A stretch of 64,000 bases of DNA from Pegoplata infirma (taxonomy: Eukaryota > Arthropoda > Insecta > Diptera > Anthomyiidae), in assembly GCA_963921195.1 (NCBI GenBank), contig OY992540.1, positions 174,749,896 to 174,813,895 of the forward strand, given 5' to 3'. The position numbers were made by a program, and so were the translations under genes. Positions 33,033 through 45,174 of the stretch are shown one piece after another. Below the pieces are notes generated by a model. It ran no database searches, was not told the origin of the DNA, and was given only the letters and a program-made list of their open reading frames with translations. Each line of letters starts with the position of its first letter. Positions within the stretch are counted from its first letter, which is position 1.

Positions 33033-33865
33033 CCCATCATAATGTGTTTTTTAAATTTTGATGTCTTTTAATGACAATATGGGTCCCGTAGTTAGTAATA
33101 ACTCTCATTTTAGTACTGTCTTGAAATCATATTTAAACAAATTTAAAGTTGGTCATATTAATTGCCGTAGTATTCGACCTTCTGCTAATTTGGTTAAATT
33201 TTATGAACTTAAAACTATTTTAAGGGGTAACTTATTTGATATTTTCGCCGTATCTAAAACTTGGCTTGACAAAACTGTTTCTAATCGTGCTGTAGAGATT
33301 CCTGATTACAAATTTTGTCGTAATGATCGGCCTTCTAGAGCTGGAGGAGTTGGCATCTTGGTATCTAATAAACTTAAATTCAAAATTATTTTTTCAGCCT
33401 GTAATTATGGGATTTGTGAATCTCTATTTGTTGAGTTGTATTTTGGTAGCGTCAAAATTCTTCTCGGTGTTGTTTATTTACCTCACGGTAATTTAGTTAC
33501 TTTTGAAAATTGTCATCGTGTTTTATTTTCAAAGTACTCGAATATTATTGTGGTTGGTGATTTTAATTGTAATGTTTTTAATCCTGCTAAATGTGGCCTT
33601 ATTCGATCGCTTTGTTCGAGATTTAATATGTCTATTGTGCATAATTCTAAACCTACTCACTATGATGTAAGCAATGATTCCACTTCTTTGTTAGACTTTT
33701 TTTTGGTTACCGATATATCTATGATTTGCTTTTCAGATCAAGTTCAATGTCCTTCGATATCTGATCATGCTTTGATTTTTTCTGCTTTTACTTTCAATAT
33801 TGAATCTGTAGAGGAATTCGTATATTTTCGTGATTTTAATCGTATTGATTGGAATAGTTTACATA

Positions 33866-35493
33866 CAGTGACTCGCAGCTTATTTCGTGTGTGAGATATC
33901 AGTTAACAATCCATTTAAGACAAAGTTTTAAATAATACACCTAATTATTATCAAACGAGTATCTTTGTTAAAAGTGTTGTGTAGGTAATTTATCGAGCTT
34001 TAATTTAAGCTTAATGGCGTCCAGATTGAGTAAATATTAATCGTGCTACGAGGGTCGAAATGGAAATTGAAATTATTGAAAGACGTTGTTTAGAAAATTT
34101 TTTAAAAATACTTTTAGGTCGATTTTTCCCAAGCTCAAACATTAAAAATTTACAAAATTGCCCAATAGTATATAGTCATTTATCAAATAATTTTTCCAAT
34201 GACCCAAACAAAAATCAAATTTTTTAAAATGCAGTCGAAGAAATCCGAATTTTTTGACCTCCAATTCTTTTGACCACCAATTTTTTGTAAACAAAGGAAA
34301 TGTTTAATTATTTTTATATCTCATTACTAGGGAAACCAAAAATATGCTCTAAAAAACACGTTTTATGCGCTTAAAAAATGCCCTTAAAAACGGAAAATAT
34401 GCTCTAAAAACAATAAAAATATGCTCTTAAAAAAAATATGTCCCCTTTTTTGAGGTGTTTTTTACAATTTGTTAGAGAATAGACCCTCCAAATACCGTTA
34501 TGTGCAATAGTTAGAAGGTTAAATATATTCTACAAAAATATTTGCCTTAATATTTTCTACCAAGTTGCTGAATTTAAAGAAAACATAGTTTCATATAACC
34601 GATATGAAGCAAGAACCGGCCAAAGGGTCACAATTCCGTTATTGTTGAAAAAAAAAAACATCCTTGATGGATAAAAAATTTAAAAATAAATGTTGTCATA
34701 AAAAAAATTGGAAAAGAATGCTCTAAAAATTAAAAAAAAAAATGCTCTAAAAATGTAAAAATATGCTCTAAAAAGTGGAAAAATGCTCTAAAAATTTAAA
34801 ATATGCTCTAAAAATATGCTCTTTTGCTAAAATATGCTCTTAAACCTAAAATATGCAAAAATATGCTCTTAAGGCTAAAATATGCAAAAATATGCTCTAA
34901 CAAATCGATGCCAGATTTCTTAAAAACTTCTGAAACGGATAAATACCTTACCAATTTATCAATAAAATGCACAGGAAAAAACATGATACTGCATATTTTT
35001 GGTTTCCCTGCTCATTACTATACACTTAGGTGCACTAAAATTATTAAACAATTAAATTTTTTCTTTGTTTACCAAAAATTGGTGGTAAAAAGAATTGGAG
35101 GTCAAAAAATTCGGATTTCTTCTACTGTGTTTTAAAAATTTTGATTTTTGTTTGGATCTTTGGAAAAATTACTTAATAAATGAATATTAACTATTGGACT
35201 ATTTTTTAATTTTTTTATGTTTGAGCTTGGATAAAATCGACCTAGAAATACTTTTAAGAAATTTTCTACAAAAGGTCTTTCAATAATTTCAATTTCCAGT
35301 TCGACCCTGGTAGCACATTTAATATTTAGACAATCTGAACGTCATTAAGCTTTAATTAAAGCTTGATTAATTACATACACAGGACTTTTTACAAAAATAC
35401 TTTTTTGATAATAATTAGGTCTATTTTGGTTAACTTTGTCTTGAATGAATTCCTAACTAATATCTTTCACACGAAATAAGCTGCGAGCCACCG
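33866..35493. mobile_element. TA-flanked element with ~430 bp inverted repeats
   Basis: Begins CAGTGACTCGCAGCTTATTT and ends with the mirrored AAATAAGCTGCGAGCCACCG. Arms of ~430 bp are ~85% alike by eye. Flanking TA (33864-65, 35494-95) and the CAGTG start suggest Tc1/mariner mobilisation. Removing the element and one TA restores the ORF2 reading frame. No transposase is present. Confidence 0.9.
34340..34900. repeat. ATGCTCTAAAAA minisatellite
   Basis: Many copies of ATGCTCTAAAAA/ATATGCTCTTAAAA with variable spacing form two clusters in the centre of the inverted-repeat element. Confidence 0.85.
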
Positions 35494-36539
35494 TATGTAT
35501 CTGAATGGTTTTGATTACTCTGTTGTTTTTAATGCTGTTGATATTGATGTCAAATGTTCTGTTATCTCAAATCTTCTCACGCATTTGTATTCTTTTGTTC
35601 CTGTAGTCAAAAAGAGGATTTTACATTGTGATAATGCTAGGATGTAATCTAGAGATATTGCTCTTGCGAGATCTTTAAGAGATTTGGCATACACTGCCTT
35701 TAGAACTGATCGATCATCATCAAATTGGTTTGCAGGCTTCGTAATAGGGCTAAGAATGTTATTAGAAGAGTAAAGAGAAGACACTTTTCGAGACTGTTTT
35801 GGGGACTTGATTCTTCTGGTTTATGGAAAGCTCTTAGGAGTTCAGGTTGTATTGGTAATAGTGATGTTGTTGAGTGGGATGGTGACATTGAAACCCTTAA
35901 TTCTTCTTTTATTGGTAATAATAATGCTGTTGGTCAGGATAATTTAGATATGAGTGATTTTGTTGATTGTGCTAACTCGTTCTCCTTTCGATGTGTGAGT
36001 GAGATGGAATTATTTGAAGCTATTAATAAAGTTAAGTCTAAATCAGTAGGTGTCGACTGTATTTCAATTAAATTTCTTAAACTTATTTACAATCAGGTTT
36101 CAACTTTAATCTTAAATCTTGTAAATTCTATTCTGATGTCATCTGTTTTTCCGGTATCTTGGAAGACTGCACGTGTTGTACCAATTCCCAAAGTTAAAGT
36201 TGTTCGTGATACTGATGATTTAAGACCTATTTCTATTCTTCCTGCTTTGTCAAAAGTTGTAGAACATCTCCTTAAGAACCAAATACTCCAGTCTTCTATG
36301 ATTAGTATTTATGATTCTCAATATGCTTTTCGTCAAGGTCATAGTACCACGTCATTGCTAGTTAGGCTTACTGATTCTATTAGGGAAAACGTAAATATGA
36401 ATAAGCTTAGTGCCTTAGTATCTCTCGATCTTTCCAAAGCTTTTAATTCTATTTGCTTTGTGAAAATGATTAGTAAGCTAAGGTATGAATTCAATTTTTC
36501 AAAATCTGCTTGTAAACTAATTATGTCTTACTTAAGTAA

Positions 36540-36596
36540 TAAATAATAATAAATAAAAAATAATAAAAAAATAAATAATAATAATAATAAGTAATA
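36540..36596. repeat. AAT-rich microsatellite inside the RT
   Basis: AATAAT/AATAAATA copies, bounded by AAGTAATA on both sides, sit between RT segments ending MSYLSN and starting NRSQFVELNGV. This suggests slippage expansion of an in-gene AGTAAT. Confidence 0.85.
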
Positions 36597-37238
36597 GATC
36601 TCAGTTTGTTGAGCTTAACGGTGTTAGATCTAACATACTTCCCCTATTTTCAGGAGTCCCACAGGGATCTGTTTTAGGGCCTCTTCTTTTTATTCTTTAC
36701 GTTAATGATTTGCATGTGTTTACGAACTCTAGGACTTGTAAAACTTTTTTATTTCCCGATGATGTGTTTTTATTATTTTCTGGAAATATATCATATTCTG
36801 ATGTGTTAGAGAATAACATTAATAATTGTCTCGAGCGTGTTTTGCAATGGACTAGGAGTAACTCTTTAAATATTAATCCTTCAAAAACTAAAGCTTTAAT
36901 GTTTGGACCTACTGATCGGTTTCTTGTTGATCTCGATGTTTTTAGGAGATGTTGAGATTGAGTTCGTTAATCAGCACAAATGCTTGGGTGTTATTCTTGA
37001 CAACCGGCTGTCATTTAAGCAGCATATAAATATGTTATCTGGCAGAGTTTGGGGTACATTGCGTAGAATTTATTCTACAAATGCATTCCTTCCTTTTCGT
37101 ATCAAGTTAAGATTAGCACATGCGCTTTTGATGTCACAGCTACTTTATGGTCTTGAGGTGATTTATGGTACTATTGGCATTAATTTTTTAAGGTTAAAAC
37201 GTATAGTTAATACAATTGTCAGATTTGTATACAGGGTT

Positions 37239-37757
37239 CAGTGTTGCCACCTCATGTGTAATTACACATATCATGTGTAATTTTCTTTTTCATGTGTAGC
37301 CCATGTGTAATTGTCTGTATTTGTAATTCATGTGTAATTTGAAATTTTTACTTTTTGTAGCATTTTTTATTCATAATTTGTTTTAACAAGACTTTTGGAT
37401 ATTTTACCGAAATTCTCTGTCATTTCAGTTTTAAAAAATAACAGAAGTTTTTTTGCTAATTATTTTAAAATTTTACAGAAATTGTTTTTTTTTTTTTTTA
37501 TTTTGTGAAATTTTAACGATCAAAAAATTTACAAAATAGCAGACTATTTTGCTAGTTTTACAAAAATACTTAGTTATCATTCGTATTTTTCAAAATTTTA
37601 TTAAAAAAAATTGATGATTTAAAAAAAAGAAAATAATACAACAAATGTTTCTGTGAAATAAGCAACATTTTCTGTCATTTTTTGTCTTTAAAATTTAGCA
37701 ATATTTTCGTTTATGTTTATGCTCAAATTTTTTTACTTAAACAATACATTTAAGATG
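37239..37757. mobile_element. Left end of a hAT-like element, other end not found
   Basis: Starts CAGTGTTGCCACC exactly where the RT homology stops, the same 12 bp terminus as the complete element at 39971-41142. Near-terminal CATGTGTAATTAC repeats follow. No matching right end with the flank ACAGGGTT was found in the window. Confidence 0.55.
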
Positions 37758-38317
37758 CCCGAGTAAAAAAGTTTTTATATAGTTGTATATACCCGAGTAA
37801 AAAAGATTTGATATAACCATATATGCTAGTATATAATTATTTATATTTATATATGGTTATGCATGAACTTTGATATGGACATATAAGTTTATATATAGCA
37901 TTGTATTTTTCCTTATTTTTTAATATAACATACATATTTATATCTATTTATATACCGATCTATATGAAATTAGATATGACATATAAGTTCGGAAATTATT
38001 AGATAAGGCAGATAAAAAGATATATGACTTTATTTATAATTATATCCCGAAAAAAAATTTAAAATTTTCTAAGTCCCGTACAATTAAAAATGTTCAAGTC
38101 TTAAAAATTTTATAAAAATTTTCTAAAGTCCCGGACATAAAATTTTTTTGGCAATTTTTTTTTTTGGACTAAAAAAATCATTGAAAATGTTTTTAGGAGA
38201 AATTTTATTCATTTGAAAAATTTTTAAGTTTCGAAAAAATGTTTTTAAATTTTCTAAGACACAAACATTTTTTGGAATTTTTAAATCCCTTAAAAATTGT
38301 TTTAGAAAAAAATATAT

Positions 38318-38925
38318 TCGATTAGAGTTTTATTCTAGTTCGAGGCCCAAAAATATTTCTATTTATGATATTGTCATAATAGAGTATTTTTAATTTATTG
38401 CTTTAAAAAAGTTACTATCTCATAGTATGTCTGTACTGATCAGTTTCATCCCCACTAAAGGAATCTTCAGCAGACTTTAGAGAATCATCGTTGGTCAATC
38501 AAACATCAAACCAGACATAATATTTGATATATTTGGGAAATAGAGTATTTTTAATTTATTGCTTTAAAAAAGTTACTATCTCATAGTATGTCTGTACTGA
38601 TCAGTTTCATCCCCACTAAAGGAATCTTCAGCAGACTTTAGAGAATCATCGTTGGTCAATCAAACATCAAACCAGACATAATATTTGATATATTTGGGAA
38701 ATATATCAAATATTATGTCTGGTTTGATGTTTGATTGACCAACGATGATTCTCTAAAGTCTGCTGAAGATTCCTTTAGTGGGGATGAAACTGATCAGTAC
38801 AGACATACTATGAGATAGTAACTTTTTTAAAGCAATAAATTAAAAATACTCTATTATGACAATATCATAAATAGAAATATTTTTGGGCCTCGAACTAGAA
38901 TAAAACTCTAATCGAATATATATAC
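38318..38925. repeat. Palindrome with an extra 161 bp tandem duplication
   Basis: A unit starting AGAGTATTTTTAATTTATTG occurs twice in tandem (38381, 38542) and once inverted (to ~38861), essentially identical. The flanks to CTCGAACTAGAATAAAACTC are inverted too. The plus strand of the inverted copy contains a short acidic frame (DDSLKSAEDSFSGDETDQYR) ending in TAG. Confidence 0.9.
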
Positions 38926-39584
38926 ATATATAAAGGCCGAATAAATACATTTTATTTTTATGTACCTTTTGGTACTAAAAATAAAAAAACAACATTTAGA
39001 AAAAAATTTTAAAAATTTTTAATAAATTGCTAAGTCGGGAAACAAATTCCGAAGAATGTAATAAAAAATCTTCTAATTCAGCGGTTACCAACCTATGGTA
39101 CGCGTACCACTAGGGGGTACGCGAAACTGTCCGCGGGGGTACGCAAAATTTAAGCAATTTGGGCATTCGTTTTAGATTAACCTTTCAATGCTGGTTCCGC
39201 ATCTGGCTATCAAATTTTTCCATAACGTCAGGTTTTTAAGAAAGTTGAGGTCAAAGTTCACAAAAAACGTATTTTTATGCTTTAGAGAGAATTTGTTAAG
39301 ATATTTTTGGATGATATTTTGATATCTGACCACTTGTTTTTGATTAACCTTTCGATGCTGATTCCGAATATGGTTCCCATATTTTTCTATGATGCCAGGT
39401 TTTTCAGAAAATTTATGCCAAAGTTCTCTAAAAACATGTTTTTGGGCATTTTTGAGACTGGTTGTGATAGAGTGCAAATTTTGGTATTAACTGAAATTAT
39501 TATTATTTGTTTATTAGTCAATGGAACAAAATTCCTTACAGACTAAGATAAAAAGAAAGTACATTAAAATTTTAATATACAAAT

Positions 39585-41765
39585 TTATTTAAAAAATTGA
39601 AAAGGGCGCACGTTCACATCAGCCGGCCACAAAGAAGGCTTGAAGATCTCCTTATACAGTCCAGCGGTGATACCAAGCTTGAATGAAATTCTGCGAAGAG
39701 TACTAACATCAGTGTTCAGTTTTACTAATTTGTAGCATTTTAAATGATTTTTATCGATTTTTGAATATTTCACTATGTAGTCCATAATGTTTTCAGAGGT
39801 GACACTAGGCTTGAACGAAGACAGATGAATCCATTTCATATTTGCAACAACTTCCAAATCATTGTTTTTATTATCTGCAACAATGTTCCGTTTACGATTT
39901 TGAAGACGTTAACCCAACTAAAATTGTTAACTGGGATATGACTCTCAGCTACTGTATTTACTGCAGCAACCAGTGTTGCCACCATTAGAATTGGAAATTA
40001 CACACAAAATTATCCAAAATTTCACAAATTACACAAAAAAAAATTTAACAATAAAACAAGTAGAAAAGTTAAATTCGACTTGAATACCCTCCACAATGCC
40101 CATTTTAAGTTAAAGTAAATTTTCTAGAGTGAAAAAATAACATTTTTGATTAGAAATATTTTATTTTGTTTAAAAAAACTTTTTTTTAACAAATTTTTGG
40201 AAAAAAAAAATAATTTACAAAAATTTTTTTTGAGTGTAAAATTTTTTTTTGAGTGTAAATTTTTTTTTGAGTGTAAAATTTTTTTCGAGTGTTTTTTTTT
40301 TCTTTTAGTGTAAAAATATTTTTGAGTGACAAAAATGCGTTGTAAAATATTTTTGTGACTTACCAATGTTTTTAAAACCTGTTTAACGGGGTTTCAACAC
40401 GTGAATTTAAAGTGAGGTGAATCTGAAATTTACGGTTTTGCTAGCAACTTTTGAACCACTGGACCGATTTGGCTGAAATTTAAAACGAACCGGACCAGAG
40501 GAACGGAAAATATATATGCCACACTTCAGCACCCTCAGAATTGCCGTTCAAAAGTTACCGTGTGTTTTATCTCGTAAATTCCAGAAAAACCCTTGCCGAA
40601 ATTCACTCATTTGCTTATAACTTTTTTTTATAAAGTATTTTAAAGAGCCGTTTGGAGGATTAGTATTTCAGTAAGATTTGTCTTTTCGGGGTACCTTATA
40701 TGTTAAATATTTGATCCGCTTGGGAATAATTTCAAAAGATGAGGAAAGCCATTCGTATTTCAAATTACATAAATTTATTCAGAAAATTTTGACAGATCGA
40801 CTTACTAGTCTGCTCGTCGAAAAATTCTTTTAACTGAAGAATGGGAGAATGGTAATATTAAAAGAAGTTTAAGAACAATTTTCAGATTTTGGAAGACGCA
40901 TTCTCTAGAAAATTTTTTAATTTCAAAAACTTAAGACTAGGTTTTTATAATCCGAAAATGTATGTCCGTCAATATTGTAAATTGATTTGTTTAAGCAGAA
41001 AATGTCAATAAAATTACAAAAAAAAAATTAATATGATCAAAATTACACAAAAATTACACAAAAAATTTCATTATCCAAAAATTATCCAAGAATTTTTAAA
41101 TTGTCCCTCTTTTGGATAATTATCCAGAAAGTGGCAACACTGGCAGCAACACTTGTATTTTCACAAATACTCTCTCTTCTTGTACGGGAACAAGTAGAAC
41201 TCAAAACATTACCATTGCGATCATCTGTTGTATTACGATCAGCATTATTATGATCTTCATTAAGGCTCTTTTTGCAAACATCACTTAGTTCAGCAGCAAC
41301 AACATCTGCATTACGATTTGCAGGAACAACAACAGCATTAGAATTATTTCGATGAACATCAGAAACATTGACAGAAGAAATAGACGAAAAGGAATTACGT
41401 AAAGTTGAACGACCTCTTGCTTGTAAGTCAGTATTCGATTTTTTGATTGTTTTAGCTAGTGTTTTTTTATTTTTTGACGAAACACTCTCAACAGCTTTGT
41501 TGTTGGCTATATATGCATTGAACAGAGTTTTTAATTCTCTTATTTCATTAGACAGCATTGATACTACAGAATTTAAATCTTTAAAAGTATTAGCACAATT
41601 ATTGCAATTATATGCATAATTTTTATTGTACTTTAACAGCTCATACACATTTTCATCATCTACACCGGAACATAGTTTATGAAATTGACTACTACATATT
41701 TGGCATTTTACAAAAGCACTTCCGACTGTTTTACAGCAACTACCACAGTAGGTATTTGACTGCAT
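39585..41765 (-). pseudogene. Non-LTR ORF1 with zinc finger, split by a hAT element
   Basis: ATG at 41765. A PHD-like Cys/His domain comes first (CGSCCKTVGSAFVKC, QICSSQFHKLC, YNCNNC), then a short coiled-coil-like segment and a Ser/Asn-rich linker. The frame is interrupted at 41143 by the element 39971-41142 and resumes at 39962. A frameshift near 39893 precedes the C-terminal part (WIHLSSFKP, FKLGITAGLYKEI, WPADVNVRPFQFFK), typical of insect non-LTR ORF1 ends. It is a different family from the ORF1 at 18551. No ORF2 follows. Confidence 0.8.
39971..41142. mobile_element. hAT element, CAGTGTTGCCAC termini (1172 bp)
   Basis: CAGTGTTGCCAC and GTGGCAACACTG ends with the 8 bp duplication GCAGCAAC (39963-39970, 41143-41150). 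Near both ends the inside repeats AATTACACA / TTATCCAAAA. Non-autonomous. A Z-like fragment (AAGTTAAATTCGACTTGAAT) lies at 40055-40115. Confidence 0.95.
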
Positions 41766-42860
41766 TTGAAAGAAAGAAAAAACGACTTGTTCGAATGAAA
41801 GTCACTACTGAACTGAGCTTACTTGAGCTTACTTTGTTAAGCTCAAAATGCCCTTTTATAGTATACACGAGGGTGCTTCATTCGAAAAGTCACGGAATTA
41901 TTGATCTGCCTTCATATAAAAAAAAAATTAATTCAAAGAAAAATTAAAAATCATTATATTTCCGCCCCCTGTGATGGGTTTTGGAACTTTTTTTAAGAGA
42001 TCAAACAACGTCCGTTGTTTTAATTTTTGGTGTAGAATAGACTGGTTAAATCAGATTTGTAACATTTTCAGTCGTTTTTGCTCTGCAGAAAAATCAGCTC
42101 AAAATCCGGGTTTTCAGATGCATTGAACCACCCGGGTGGGTACACCCCAAGGAGCAAAAATTTTTTCTAAAAAATAACACCATTGTTTTGATCTCCCCTA
42201 AATCCATAAAAAATATGATAATACCCGGAGATCAAAAATTTCAATATTAACTGTAATATTTGTAAATTTTTTTAACGAAAACAAAGAACTCATTAGGGGG
42301 TACGCGGCTGATAAAATTTAAAATTAGGGGTACGCGAGCCAAAAAGGTTGGTAACCGCTGTTCTAATTGATAATGTATCCAATCTGATAAAATAATTTCT
42401 AATTTCACGTTTAAAATTTCAAAAAATTTTACCAGATTTCATCTAATTATATAAAAATTTATCTAATTTTAACATATAAGATATGATTTAATACAATTAG
42501 ATAGACCCATTTTTGGGATCAAACTTAATCAAATTTGATATTATTTTATCAAAAATAATAGAATTTGATATAATCGTATAATATTCGATCCGCCAATTTT
42601 CGGATCAAAATTAATATGGATTTACATAAAAGCATATCTGTTCATCTTTTTTTTACTCGGGTAATTTTATAAACATCATATATGATTATATAGAATTATA
42701 TAGAATTTGATGCGAAAAATGAGTCGATAAAACCATATAAAATTTTATCAATGTTACTTGTGTTTGATAAATTTTTTATATAATTTTATGCGAAATTTGG
42801 ACCCCTATTTTTATATAACAAAAGCAAATTTCAAATTATATAAAACAATATATAATTTTA

Positions 42861-44167
42861 CACTCATAAAAATTTGTTAGTATTCCTTACAAAAAAGTCT
42901 GTTACCATTACTAATAAAGTTTTCAATTTGTGCCCGATAACTTTTTCAGTTACCATTACAAACTTTGGTTTTCAAAAATTAGTAATCTTAAAAAACACTA
43001 AAAAAATTAGTATTACTAAATTTTTTTGTAAAAAAATTGTAAATTGTGTATTTTAAATTTTTGGTATTTTTTTACTATATGTAAACTGCGTATTGCGCTT
43101 GTTGTCGCCATTACTATTTCAATGCAAGTCAGATTTTGTTTGAATTTTTGTTCTGAAATATGTAAGAGAAAATATTGAATACATTTTTTTTATACAAAAT
43201 AAAAATTACATACCACATAAAATAAATGCTTTGAAAATTGTGTTGAATAAATTGGTGTTCTAGAATAAAAAATACATTATATTGATATTATTTAAATGGA
43301 ACACATAAATATACAGTTGTTACCTGCTTTCATCATTTTCTATTTTGTTTTATTTATTGTCCTAAAAAAAAGAGTTAATTTTAAACAAAAAATACTTTAA
43401 CATTTGGTTACCTGTATTTTTTGTTGTAATATTTTGTTGTTTGTACATTTTTTTATTTCTTCCGCTCCGCGACGTTGTCGAGTCAAATGCTATTTTCCAA
43501 CTGAATAATAGAAAGAAAGGCATGAAGAAAAGTACACAAAATTACCAATACTATTCTGAGTATTAAGAAATCAATCCTTTGTGTACACTGTACACAAGAG
43601 CAAAAAATTCGCAGATAGCGTAAAACAAAAAAGGACCGCAAGTGGAGAAGAAAGAAAAAAGAATTGAAAAAGGTCGGTGTTATTTTGAATTTTGCATATC
43701 TTCTCTTTACTGCATTTTGTTCCCTTTTTTATATATGTTTTTATTTGAAAGAAAACAAAGTAGTTACAATGAAGCAGACAAATAAGTGTATGTAATTCAA
43801 TATTGAAAATAATAAACATATTCATACTCATCAAAGCGCAGTTTTACCGTTAAAATAAAAAAATAACTAACTATATATTTTTTTTAAATGCTCTTATTAA
43901 TTTCCAAATATTTTAATAACATTTTCTTTTTGTATTTCATTAGTGCATTACTTTTCTAGAAAAGAAAACCGAAAAGTTAATACGAAATTTTTAAAAAATC
44001 AACTGAAAAAATTATTAAAAAATCAGTAAAAAATTAATAATTTGTAACGCGATTTTACTAAAACGAATTACAAAAAAATATTTTTTTAGTACAATTTAGT
44101 AAAAAAGTTGTAAAGTTGGGATACAAACAATTTTACAAACTTTTTTACTGACGTATTTTTTTGAGTG
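42861..44167. mobile_element. MITE, CACTCATAAAAA termini, TA target
   Basis: Ends CACTCATAAAAATTTG and TTTTTTTGAGTG; TA on both sides (42859-60, 44168-69). Subterminal AGTAA/TTACT motifs recur. Same terminal type as 22742-23539. Confidence 0.82.
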
Positions 44168-44924
44168 TATAAAGTTATATAAAATTACATCAAGTTTTAT
44201 ATAAATCATAATATTTTTTTAATTATATATAATTATATATAATTTTATGTAACTTTATATAGTTTTATACAGTTTTATACAATTTTATATATTTTTATAT
44301 AATTATATCTAATTATATAATTTTGCTATTATTATATAAAAATAGGGGTCCAAATTTCGCATAAAATTATATAAAAAATTTATCAAAATATATGAAACAC
44401 TAGCTTACCATCCCGGTACTTCGTTACCGGTGGTATTGAATACCGGATAATAGAAAGGTCAGGATTGCTCTATCGATTTCAAAAAAATTCCCCTACAAAG
44501 TCTTTGTTTTGTTTACTTGTGGACGTTTAAGTCTTTCATAAAATAATATTTCAATGAATAATTTAAACAATAAAATTTGAATAACTTCGCTGGTACGTTA
44601 TCATGTTCGTTCCGGTGAATAAAGATATTGACAATTTTCTAGCCCTTATATCAGTGACGGTCCGTGAAGTTGTCACTGGGTGTTCTCTAATTTTTAAAAA
44701 CAGAAAATTTAAGTATAAAATTCTAGAGTTGTCAAATATTCGTCTATTTTAAAAACCGGTTTTCGAATACTTCGAAAAACCGCCTTTTAAAAAAATCGGT
44801 TTTTCGGTTTTGTAACCAAAAACCGGTTTCGAATAATCGGTTTTTCGGTTTTTGTTAAATTATTTATTTAATAAAAAAGTTAAACAAGACAATAAAAAAG
44901 AAAAACAAAACTATTAGGTCCGTC

Positions 44925-45170
44925 TGCATAAAACACGATCCAAAATAAAAATGCTAGCCTCCTGAAATTTAGCACAAATATGTCAAAATCGGAACCAAGT
45001 GAACCAGGGGGGAAAAAAGTTACCCCTTGAAAAACTAAACCAACATCTGAAAAACGACACTTTTTACCATGTTTTTTTTTGTGTTTTTGTAATTTTACAA
45101 TGTTTTTTTTTTTGTAATTTTACAAATTTCTAAGGGTTTTTTACAAAAAAAAATGTAAATTCACAGATTT
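44925..45170. repeat. Fragment of dispersed repeat Z
   Basis: TAGGTCCGTCTGCATAAAAC, TAGCACAAATATGTCAAAAT and GGAAAAAAGTTACCCCTTG match the second half of the copy at 3362-3720. Confidence 0.7.
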
Positions 45171-45174
45171 CCTA

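Larger units (their letters stand above)
15461..37238 (+). mobile_element. PHD-ORF1 non-LTR retrotransposon, split by insertions
   Basis: This element is reconstructed from an ORF1 (18551-19516) and an ORF2 (33061-37238) in the same orientation and order with similar AT-rich coding style. The intervening DNA is accounted for by a Helitron and an LTR element, each with defined ends, leaving little extra sequence. ORF1 with a PHD finger and ORF2 with endonuclease plus RT but no visible RNase H fit the CR1/L2/Jockey side of the non-LTR tree. That the two ORFs come from one copy is inference. The start is placed just after the MITE and is uncertain. The 3' end is interrupted at 37239. Confidence 0.6.
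33061..37238 (+). pseudogene. Broken non-LTR ORF2: endonuclease and reverse transcriptase
   Basis: The first part (ATG 33061 to 33865) is an apurinic-type endonuclease (GHINCRSIRP, SKTWLD, RAGGVGIL, VVGDFNCNV, SDHALIFSAF). It is cut by the element 33866-35493; across the insertion site the frame continues directly. Later damage: TAA at 35643, a frameshift near 35725, a microsatellite inside the RT (36540-36596), and another frame change near 36940. RT motifs include RPISILPALSK, YAFRQGHSTTS, SLDLSKAFN, GVPQGSVLGPLLF and FPDDV. The last has Pro where Ala is usual in the catalytic box. Homology stops abruptly at 37238. Confidence 0.88.
39079..42360. mobile_element. hAT element, CAGCGGTTACCAACC termini
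   Basis: CAGCGGTTACCAACC at left and GGTTGGTAACCGCTG at right are perfect inverted ends, flanked by the 8 bp duplication TTCTAATT (39071-39078, 42361-42368). Subterminal GGGGTACGCG motifs occur at both ends. It contains a non-LTR ORF1 and another hAT; no transposase was recognised. Confidence 0.93.
37792..42661. mobile_element. Element V, CCCGAGTAAAAA termini, TA duplication
   Basis: Begins CCCGAGTAAAAAAG and ends CTTTTTTTTACTCGGG; TA flanks it (37790-91, 42662-63). The uninterrupted F copies show GTATATAATTTT at this point, confirming a 2 bp duplication. Without the nested hAT it is about 1.6 kb. No transposase seen. Confidence 0.85.

Noticed and set aside
39172..39477. 101-codon minus-strand frame inside the hAT at 39079-42360
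   Set aside because: The sequence is two ~160 bp tandem units (AACCTTTCGATGCTG repeated) and the frame is a by-product of the repeat; no transposase motif.
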